Source: JACKOD01 sp041591635
Lineage (GTDB): Bacteria; Pseudomonadota; Gammaproteobacteria; Pseudomonadales; Oleiphilaceae
DNA length: 14,994 nucleotides
Assembly (NCBI GenBank): GCA_041591635.1
Contig: JBFHRO010000065.1
Location: 1-14,994 of the forward strand
Reading direction: 5' to 3'
Part shown: positions 7,512 to 12,007 of the stretch, one piece after another
Numbering within the stretch: position 1 is the first letter of the stretch
Layout: each line of letters begins with the position of its first letter
Made by a program: the position numbers and the translations under genes
The notes under the pieces: generated by a model
What the model was told of the DNA's origin: nothing
Seen by the model: the letters and a program-made list of their open reading frames with translations, nothing else
Database searches by the model: none

Positions 7512-7919
7512 ATGTCGAGATCACACGAGAGGCACGAGCACCGCCGCGGCGAGCTGGACGCTTTCGGCCGTGATCTGGTGCGACGTTCGCACGCCCATTG
7601 CGAACTCTGCCGTGCGGCCGCTGTGCCTTTGTCTATCTATGAAATCGCCCCCATACCGGCGCGGCCGGATATCGATAAACTGCTTTTTGTGTGTGATGTG
7701 TGCCGTGACCAGCTCAGGCATCCTGCCCGTCTGGACGAAAAACACTGGCATTGTTTGCAGGTGACGGCGTGGAGCGAGCTTGGGGCGGTGCGCGTGATGG
7801 CGATACGCTTGTTGCGGGAACTGCAGGCCACTGAGGATTGGGCCAGAATTCTTTTGGAGCAGCTGGAGATTGATGAGGTGCTGGCAAGGTGGGTGGATGC
7901 CAGCCCCTTGGGTGCCTGA
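7512..7919 (+). CDS. Short PhnA-like zinc-finger protein
   Basis: The 135-residue product resembles the N-terminal two thirds of bacterial PhnA-domain proteins, whose cellular role is unclear despite the name (taken from the alkylphosphonate operon). Supporting segments are CELC (Cys30, Cys33), SIYEIAP, CDVC (Cys61, Cys64), HWHCLQVTAWSELGAVRVMAIRLL and a helical end. The two C-x2-C pairs would bind one zinc ion. Relatives usually continue with a ~60-residue beta-rich (SH3/KOW-like) PhnA domain; here the protein stops before it, and no frame downstream restores it. A good start is ATG 7512, with AGG (7500-7502) nine bases upstream. A TATACT at 7470-7475 may be its -10. It converges on the YtfJ-family gene, sharing a hairpin between the two stops. 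Family recalled by pattern, so moderately sure. Confidence 0.75.
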   Translation: MSRSHERHEHRRGELDAFGRDLVRRSHAHCELCRAAAVPLSIYEIAPIPARPDIDKLLFVCDVCRDQLRHPARLDEKHWHCLQVTAWSELGAVRVMAIRLLRELQATEDWARILLEQLEIDEVLARWVDASPLGA

Positions 7920-7921
7920 AA

Positions 7922-7945
7922 ATCAGCTCCGCAAGGGGAGCTGAT
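7922..7945 (-). terminator. Hairpin terminator between phnA-like and ytfJ-like genes
   Basis: ATCAGCTCC (7922-7930) and GGAGCTGAT (7937-7945) form a 9-bp stem with a 6-nt loop. Read on the minus strand, the stem runs directly into a short T-run (ATTTTC), which fits termination of the gene at 7966-8475. On the plus strand no T-run follows, but the stem begins 3 bp after the PhnA-like stop and may serve both genes. Confidence 0.6.
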
Positions 7946-7965
7946 CTGGCCCCGGAGGCCGTGTA

Positions 7966-8475
7966 TCAGGCTTCAGCGTTGGCAAGCTCTGCTTCAATGA
8001 GATTGAGTACAGTTTTGACTTCAGCGCTGCTCAGGGCGCCATCCTTGCTGAACAAAATAGCGCCGTTGGCATCCAATACAAAGATGGCCGAGCTTTCTTT
8101 TTCCAGCCCCCAGGCTTTTTGTACGGCGCCCTTGGCGTCAACCACAATGCTGCTCCAGGGGAACTCCTTTTTGCCACCTTCAACCATCATGGTGACGATA
8201 CCGGCTGTGCCGAAAATCGCATCGTTAACGTTGATGATGGTCGTGGTTTGATAGCAATCTTGCGGCAGATTGGCTTTTTTGAGCGCGTCAATCAAAGGCT
8301 CGTTGATTTCTTTGGCGGCCGAGCGCCCTGCCAGATGGTGCACCGTTCTGATCTTGCCTTTGAGCGAGGCGCTAGACCAGTTGGCATACTGAATTTTTCC
8401 GTTTTCGAGGAGAATTTCGCCTTTGCTGGTCACTTCGACGGCGGGAAGTGTGCTGCCAAGATTGAATGTAGACAT
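7966..8475 (-). CDS. ytfJ: YtfJ family protein (thioredoxin-like fold, no signal peptide)
   Basis: The 169 residues match E. coli YtfJ over nearly their whole length: LKGKIRTVHHLAGRSAAKEIN, LPQDCYQTTTIINVNDAIFGT, KKEFPWSSIVVDAKG, AWGLEKESSAIFVLD and FSKDGALSSAEV. YtfJ proteins have a thioredoxin/peroxiredoxin-like fold but no CxxC redox pair; their biochemical function is not established. E. coli YtfJ (184 aa) is made with a signal peptide, whereas this one begins MSTFNLGSTLPAVEV directly at the mature domain, so it is predicted to be cytoplasmic. The start is well supported: AAAGGA lies about 7 nt before the ATG. A single Cys in the QDCYQ segment is the only cysteine seen. Transcription would come from the 469-bp gap to its right. 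Confidence 0.9.
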   Translation of the reverse strand: MSTFNLGSTLPAVEVTSKGEILLENGKIQYANWSSASLKGKIRTVHHLAGRSAAKEINEPLIDALKKANLPQDCYQTTTIINVNDAIFGTAGIVTMMVEGGKKEFPWSSIVVDAKGAVQKAWGLEKESSAIFVLDANGAILFSKDGALSSAEVKTVLNLIEAELANAEA

Positions 8476-8565
8476 AGCGGTATCCTTTTTTGTCCCTGTC
8501 GGCCCGATCGGCCGGTTGGTGTCATGTGTCCTTGGTGTCTTGCTTTATGTGAACGTGCGGCTTTT

Positions 8566-8763
8566 TCATGTTCTTTTTATGGCTATGGAAAGTCGAACAA
8601 AGATAGCCACACAAATTGCCGTGGCCAGCACGAAAGCCGTCACCTTCTCACCGTACGCCTTATAGGTAGTGCACTGCTCCGAACGGGGCGCTTTGGTAAC
8701 TGCATTGTAACATTGAGTAACGTTTTGCAGTATTTGTGTATCCTGGATTGCTAACACAGTCAC
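8566..8763 (-). CDS. Possible small membrane protein upstream of ytfJ (weak)
   Basis: An open frame of up to 65 codons begins at GTG and ends 90 bp before the ytfJ-like gene, on the same strand. Its C-terminal half has one hydrophobic segment (TAFVLATAICVAIFVRL) flanked by a Lys on one side and Lys/Arg on the other, as in a single-pass inner-membrane protein. A shorter version could start at an internal GTG preceded by GGTGAGAAG. There is no strong ribosome binding site for the long form, and three GTAAC repeats lie within its 5' part, so part of it may be control sequence. I do not recognise a family. Confidence 0.22.
   Translation of the reverse strand: MTVLAIQDTQILQNVTQCYNAVTKAPRSEQCTTYKAYGEKVTAFVLATAICVAIFVRLSIAIKRT
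8696..8721. promoter_or_regulatory. Three phased GTAAC direct repeats (candidate regulator site)
   Basis: GTAAC occurs at 8696, 8707 and 8717, spacing 11 and 10 bp, so all three lie on one face of the helix. This layout is typical of sites for OmpR/PhoB-family response regulators, and GTAAC-type half-sites are known for OmpR. It lies in the gap between ytfJ (minus) and the secreted-protein gene at 8945 (plus). The regulator and target are unknown. Confidence 0.35.
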
Positions 8764-8824
8764 ATTTTAGGCTTGTGATCCGGTGGAAGTGTTAGGCACA
8801 AGGCAGCGGGGGTTCATAGCTAAT

Positions 8825-8862
8825 TTGTATAAAAATTGTGCACTTTTGTGGTAATTTTGTGC
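8825..8862. promoter_or_regulatory. Four phased TTGTR direct repeats upstream of the 8945 gene
   Basis: TTGTAT (8825), TTGTGC (8836), TTGTGG (8846) and TTGTGC (8857) recur at 11, 10 and 11 bp, in an AT-rich stretch. The third copy could also be a poor -35 with TAGTGT (8869-8874) as -10. The array ends 82 bp before the ATG of the secreted-protein gene, a good position for a transcription-factor array. Low sequence complexity is a caveat. Confidence 0.38.
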
Positions 8863-8944
8863 CAGACTTAGTGTAGGCAGGGTTGTGTTCCGCCAGTTGG
8901 CGTTGAGTGCGGCTCTGAGACCTAACCTGAGGGAGGTGAACAGT

Positions 8945-9268
8945 ATGAACAGCCCTGTGTGTGTAAGGATTGCGCTGGTTGCTGCGCTGACGGCCGTGCC
9001 GATGACGGCGGCGGCAGAAGGACAGGCAGACAGACGCAATGATATGCCGGTTTCGCAGTGGAAAACCAATTACAACGTGTCGGATATGCTGGAGTCGCTA
9101 CCATCAACAGCGGCAGGACAGGATGGCTGGGAAAACAACCGTTATGGTAATGGTGCCTATGATCCTGCGTACAAAAAAGAGCAGGAGCAGCGGGATCAGA
9201 TTCCTTACAAAGAGCGGTATCGCGATGCCTACCAGTATCAGCTTAATGAGTTTGGTCCGAATAACTGA
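8945..9268 (+). CDS. Small secreted (periplasmic) protein of unknown function
   Basis: I do not recognise this family. The 107-residue product has a clear signal peptide: one Arg, then a hydrophobic core (IALVAALTAVPM) and a TAAA-EG cleavage site near residue 24-25. The mature ~83 residues are very polar and rich in Tyr, Asn, Asp and Gln (GWENNRYGNGAYDPAYKKEQEQRDQIPYKERYRD), with no cysteine, so the protein is probably soluble in the periplasm or loosely structured. The start is strongly supported by GGGAGGTGA (8931-8939) about 5 nt before the ATG. It stands alone behind the phased repeat array. The next gene downstream is 241 bp away and also secreted. Confidence 0.8.
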   Translation: MNSPVCVRIALVAALTAVPMTAAAEGQADRRNDMPVSQWKTNYNVSDMLESLPSTAAGQDGWENNRYGNGAYDPAYKKEQEQRDQIPYKERYRDAYQYQLNEFGPNN

Positions 9269-9339
9269 AATGAGCCTGAGCGCCGGGGCCTGTGTCTTGA
9301 ACAGATGCGGGCGGGCGCGAGGGTTTTGGGTTTATTGAG

Positions 9340-9381
9340 AGGCAGGGCGGGCTTTTTTAGCGTGGCAATGCCTTTTTTTTT
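9340..9381 (+). terminator. Possible terminator with a T9 run
   Basis: AGGCA (9340-9344) can pair with TGCCT (9369-9373), which runs into nine T residues (9373-9381); a second T6 run follows GGGCGGGC at 9346-9358. The stem is short and the loop long (24 nt), so the structure is weak, but the T9 tract 70-110 bp after the stop of the secreted-protein gene suits a terminator. Confidence 0.35.
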
Positions 9382-9421
9382 GGCTCTATAGCTGTCATCC
9401 CGGAGTTTGGGGTACGATTTG

Positions 9422-9452
9422 TTTCGCCGCCGGGCTGTGTTCCCGCGGCAAA
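9422..9452 (+). other. Bulged hairpin in the leader of the 9510 gene
   Basis: TTT, GCCGC and GGG (9422-9434, with two unpaired C) pair with CCC, GCGGC and AAA (9442-9452), giving an 11-bp GC-rich stem with a 7-nt loop. It ends 57 bp before the start of the next gene. No T-run follows, so it could be a 5' leader structure or the GC-rich part of a termination region. Nothing else is identified in 9269-9509 except the T-rich run above. Confidence 0.3.
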
Positions 9453-9509
9453 TGGTTCAAGAAATCGCGCTACTACTCAGGTTGCCTGGAATCAGGCCAA
9501 GGAATGACA

Positions 9510-10139
9510 ATGGTTAGCTCTGTGTTGTGTTTTAAGGTGATGGCCAGATCGTTGGTGTCGGTCTGTTTTCTGTCGTTTTTTACGTTTGCCGGGCTGGCCC
9601 ACGCCGAGCAGCCCCTCACCCAGAAAGTGATCACCAACTGGCTGAACTCGCTTGATGCTCTCGAGGCATGGTCGAAGAAAAACGAGGAGGCCTTTAATCG
9701 CCTGGAAACCAATGACCAGGACAATGGCCTGTCACCGGAGGTTATGATTTCGGAATTGAAGGCGACCGGTCTGTATTCGGATGCTGCCGCGCTGATGCGC
9801 AAGCAGGGGTTCAACTCGCCTGAAGAGTGGGCCGATGTGCAGGTTCGCATCATGAAGGCTACCATGAGTTTGCAAATGGAGGTTGAAGCACAAAACACCG
9901 ATATCCAGGCCGAGATCGACAAAATCCGCAGCAATCCCGACATTCCACAGGAATATAAGGATCAGATGATTGCGATGATGGAGTCCAGCAAGCAAACCCT
10001 GGAAGCGCTCAGCAATGCTTCCCCTGCCGACAAGGCCGCAGTTAAGCCATTTCTGGGTCAGATTATGACCCGGCTGGAGCAGATGGACGTGGATGAGGGC
10101 GAGCCAGCCTTTGATGGAGAAGGCATTCCCCGGGAATAA
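9510..10139 (+). CDS. Secreted helical protein of unknown function
   Basis: I do not recognise a named family. The 209 residues begin with a signal peptide (hydrophobic LVSVCFLSFFTFAGLA, cleavage likely after AHA, before EQPL). The mature ~175 residues are almost entirely predicted helix, acidic and rich in Glu, Gln, Met and Lys, with amphipathic stretches such as VITNWLNSLDALEAWSKKNE and LQMEVEAQNTDIQAEIDKI, then NPDIPQEYKDQMIAMMESSKQTLEAL. The last part (FLGQIMTRLEQMDVDEGEP) is acidic. It looks like a periplasmic helical-bundle protein and has no cysteine in the mature part. The start at 9510 is chosen because AAGGA (9499-9503) lies 6 nt upstream; an ATG at 9504 overlaps too closely and one at 9540 gives a shorter signal sequence. 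Confidence 0.8.
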   Translation: MVSSVLCFKVMARSLVSVCFLSFFTFAGLAHAEQPLTQKVITNWLNSLDALEAWSKKNEEAFNRLETNDQDNGLSPEVMISELKATGLYSDAAALMRKQGFNSPEEWADVQVRIMKATMSLQMEVEAQNTDIQAEIDKIRSNPDIPQEYKDQMIAMMESSKQTLEALSNASPADKAAVKPFLGQIMTRLEQMDVDEGEPAFDGEGIPRE

Positions 10140-10208
10140 TTCGCCGCTGAAATCCAGGCCTGACGATTTCGCGGGTTGAAGACTTCGGACAGATCACAAG
10201 GTAGCGGC

Positions 10209-10243
10209 GGCAGGCCGGAAGTGCACTGCAAGGATGGCCTGCC
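10209..10243. repeat. 8-bp inverted repeat between convergent genes
   Basis: GGCAGGCC (10209-10216) and GGCCTGCC (10236-10243) are perfectly complementary with a 19-nt spacer. It lies between the ends of the plus-strand gene at 10139 and the minus-strand small gene at 10250, where a bidirectional terminator would be expected, but neither side has a T-run. Confidence 0.35.
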
Positions 10244-10249
10244 ACCGGT

Positions 10250-10390
10250 TCAGGATGCTACAAAAAACTGCAGGTGATTGGCTGCGATGATCGCCATCAC
10301 CGTAATAAGCAGAACAAAGCTGCGAATTAAACGGCAGCGCTGACAGGGCTTGCGAGCGGGTTTGGCTTGCGGGCGGTGAACCGGCTTCAT
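10250..10390 (-). CDS. 46-residue membrane protein with a Cys-x-x-Cys
   Basis: This gene is short and easily missed. From ATG at 10390 the frame encodes 46 residues: a basic Pro-rich N-terminus (MKPVHRPQAKPARK), then PCQRCRLIRS with a C-x2-C pair, then one hydrophobic helix (FVLLITVMAIIAANHL) and a short end (QFFVAS). The positive-inside rule predicts a cytoplasmic N-terminus, so the two cysteines lie at the inner membrane face and might bind metal. No family is recognised. The ribosome binding site is weak (GAAGAGA about 6 nt upstream). It follows the four-helix membrane protein gene on the same strand by 66 bp and is probably co-transcribed with it. Another overlapping minus-strand frame exists (10194-10409) but its composition is less protein-like. 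Confidence 0.5.
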   Translation of the reverse strand: MKPVHRPQAKPARKPCQRCRLIRSFVLLITVMAIIAANHLQFFVAS

Positions 10391-10456
10391 TGACAGTCTC
10401 TTCTTTCAATCAGGTTGGTTTGGCATGCCTTCGTGGATCGGTTCTTTGGTTTTGTC

Positions 10457-10849
10457 TCAACCTTTAACATCGCGTGGTGAATCCATGCGTCGACCGTGCA
10501 GCAGGGAAAAATAACGTACGTTGCCAGGGGCATGAGCCACTACCCCCGATAACAGGATGACGCCTACTATCAACCACTGATCGGCATGGGCGTTGTGCCC
10601 CAGTGCCAGCAGCAGTAGCAGCTTGGCAATGATTACCACGCCACGAATCTGAACCAGCCACAACCAGTTTTTGAGCGCATCCTGAGCAATCATGCCAGCA
10701 CCGGTGGCAATGGCCAACGCCCAGTAGAGCGTCAAGGTGTGCCAGGGTTGCGTGAGCAAAATGCCCCCTGCTACGCCGCAAATGCCCACAAGATGCCCCG
10801 TGCGCAAGGCAATTTTGAACCAGCGCTGTGTTTGTGATCCTTTGGCCAT
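10457..10849 (-). CDS. Four-helix integral membrane protein of unknown function
   Basis: The 130-residue product has four hydrophobic segments, about residues 15-33 (RTGHLVGICGVAGGILL), 38-56 (LTLYWALAIATGAGMIAQ), 66-84 (IRGVVIIAKLLLLLALG) and 91-106 (WLIVGVILLSGVVAHA). The N-terminus is basic and the C-terminal tail polar (HGRRMDSPRDVKG). A conserved-looking element HAPGNVRYFS follows the last helix, and His residues sit at the ends of helices 1 and 4, but no known motif of heme, copper or SirB-type proteins is clear enough to name it. Start at 10849: GGGGAG lies about 10 nt before it; the frame is open 41 codons further up, but that part is not membrane-like. It is divergent from the exosortase-associated acyltransferase across a 352-bp gap. 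Confidence 0.75.
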   Translation of the reverse strand: MAKGSQTQRWFKIALRTGHLVGICGVAGGILLTQPWHTLTLYWALAIATGAGMIAQDALKNWLWLVQIRGVVIIAKLLLLLALGHNAHADQWLIVGVILLSGVVAHAPGNVRYFSLLHGRRMDSPRDVKG

Positions 10850-10919
10850 TCGACAGTGACTCCCCGAGGTGGTCGGTGGCGGCATGACGCACCGGAGGCG
10901 GCGTCGGATGCCTGCGTTG

Positions 10920-10925
10920 ATTATA
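10920..10925 (-). promoter_or_regulatory. Candidate -10 for the two membrane-protein genes
   Basis: On the minus strand 10925-10920 reads TATAAT, 70 bp before the start at 10849. No matching -35 is present at 16-18 bp. It faces away from the plus-strand promoter at 11063-11071. Confidence 0.35.
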
Positions 10926-11062
10926 ACGCCGTGACTTGCTCCAGGCCCGTGCATTTTTACGGGTGTTTTCACAGGCAGGCTGGTACGCCTTATTTACCAA
11001 CGATTTCAATGGGTTTTGTTTTAAACCTGTGATGAGTTCGAGATGTTATTGAGGCTGTAGCA

Positions 11063-11071
11063 TGGTATAAC
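11063..11071 (+). promoter_or_regulatory. Extended -10 promoter for the exosortase-associated acyltransferase
   Basis: TGGTATAAC combines a -10 hexamer TATAAC (11066-11071, 5 of 6 consensus) with the TG-n extension. No clear -35 is visible, as is common for extended -10 promoters. The expected start site, about 7 nt downstream (~11078), falls exactly at the first base of the hairpin at 11079-11118. Confidence 0.5.
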
Positions 11072-11078
11072 TCGATAC

Positions 11079-11175
11079 CACCGGCCGATCTGCTGTCGTG
11101 ATGCAGGATTGGCCGGTGCGAGGATTGTGATGGAAAGTGCTTTTTCAGAAGGAAACTGAAAGCACCAGCAGTGCT
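11079..11175 (+). promoter_or_regulatory. Structured 5' leader RNA with a terminal hairpin and two competing hairpins
   Basis: Hairpin 1: CACCGGCC (11079-11086) pairs with GGCCGGTG (11111-11118), and the stem continues inward through GATC/GATT and TGC/GCA to 15 pairs (one G-T pair, one bulged G) with a 9-nt loop. Hairpin 2: GTGCTTTTTCAG (11137-11148) pairs with CTGAAAGCAC (11156-11165), with a TT bulge and a loop AAGGAAA. Hairpin 3: the right arm AGCAC (11161-11165) can instead pair with GTGCT (11171-11175). A strong AAGGAGGT follows at 11183-11190. Alternatives 2 and 3 exclude each other, as in attenuators and riboswitch-type switches. Function is inferred only from folding. The rest of the gap (10850-11062) holds the minus promoter and nothing else I can identify. 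Confidence 0.45.
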
Positions 11176-11201
11176 GGGGGATAAGGAGGTTTGAACTCGT
11201 T

Positions 11202-11975
11202 TTGACAATGGCCGACCAGGCAGGTGGTTTCGTGACAACGTCCGTGTTGGAGCAGCTTGAAATTCTCTTGGCAAATACCAATGAGACACGTCGTGCGGTG
11301 CACCGATTACGATTCGATGTGTACTGTGAGGAACTGGGGTTTGAAAATCCGCGTCAGTTCCCCGATCGCCTCGAATACGATGCCTGTGATGCCTGGTCGA
11401 GTCACTACCTGATTCGAACCAAAAGGGATCAGGAGTCGGTAGGCACCGTTCGAATCGTGCATGCCGATCCTGCGCTGGGGCACCTTTCGCCGATGCACCG
11501 ATTGTACGGTGAGGAAACAGGAAACAGACCAGAACACCTTCAACCCCATACCCGGTTTTGTGAATTGTCCCGGTTGACGATTGCTCGCAAGTACCGTCGG
11601 CGTATAGCCGACCAGAGCCAGATGTCGCACGCTGTTTGTTCGCTCATTGCACCACTGCTGTATCTGACGGTGGCGCACCATCTGTTGACGCAGAACGCGC
11701 ATGACCGGGCTTATGCCATGCTGGAGCCGCGCCTGGGAGCACACATCAATCGCATCGGGTTTCCGTTGGCCCGGATTGGCGAGGTGGTCAACTATCACGG
11801 CCAGCGTGCGCCATTTGGTGTCACAGTCGCTCATTTGCGCCAGTATATGTCGCCTTCGTTTCGCAGCAGCTATCAAGCGATTTCGGGTCATATCAAGCGG
11901 GCGGATGTACTCGAGTATGAACGACAGCGTCTTTTGCGTGCAAAACAGCGATCGCTGCGCAAGTTAATGGCCTGA
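11202..11975 (+). CDS. PEP-CTERM/exosortase system-associated acyltransferase
   Basis: The protein belongs to the GNAT-like N-acyltransferases related to acyl-homoserine-lactone and N-acyl amino acid synthases, specifically the group named after its co-occurrence with exosortase/PEP-CTERM loci. Its substrate is not established. Key segments are RLRFDVYCEELGFENP (about 35-50), LEYDACDAWSSHYLI, SVGTVRIVHADP, FCELSRLTIARKYRRR (119-134, the glutamate-Ser-Arg block with following basic cluster) and a C-terminal half containing GFPLARIGEVVNYHGQRAPF. The 257-residue length is normal. AAGGAGGT (11183-11190) lies 11 nt before TTG 11202 and 17 nt before ATG 11208, so TTG is slightly favoured; two codons are at stake. 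No exosortase, PEP-CTERM substrate or capsule gene is in the window. Expression is probably set by the structured leader in front. It converges on the solute-binding protein gene (32 bp between stops). Confidence 0.85.
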   Translation: MTMADQAGGFVTTSVLEQLEILLANTNETRRAVHRLRFDVYCEELGFENPRQFPDRLEYDACDAWSSHYLIRTKRDQESVGTVRIVHADPALGHLSPMHRLYGEETGNRPEHLQPHTRFCELSRLTIARKYRRRIADQSQMSHAVCSLIAPLLYLTVAHHLLTQNAHDRAYAMLEPRLGAHINRIGFPLARIGEVVNYHGQRAPFGVTVAHLRQYMSPSFRSSYQAISGHIKRADVLEYERQRLLRAKQRSLRKLMA

Positions 11976-12007
11976 CCCGTCACGCAGTGCTCGCAACTGG
12001 CGTTCTG

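Noticed and set aside
10946..10963. CCCGT/ACGGG hairpin followed by TGTTTT
   Set aside because: The stem is only 5 bp and there is no plus-strand gene upstream to terminate.
10464..11009. Alternative minus-strand frame over the four-helix membrane protein
   Set aside because: The translation is Cys/His/Arg-rich with no hydrophobic pattern, while the frame 10457-10849 gives four regular membrane helices and a ribosome binding site.
11183..11205. Mini-ORF TTG AAC TCG TTT TGA just after the Shine-Dalgarno as a leader peptide
   Set aside because: The TTG directly abuts the Shine-Dalgarno with no spacing, so initiation there is implausible.
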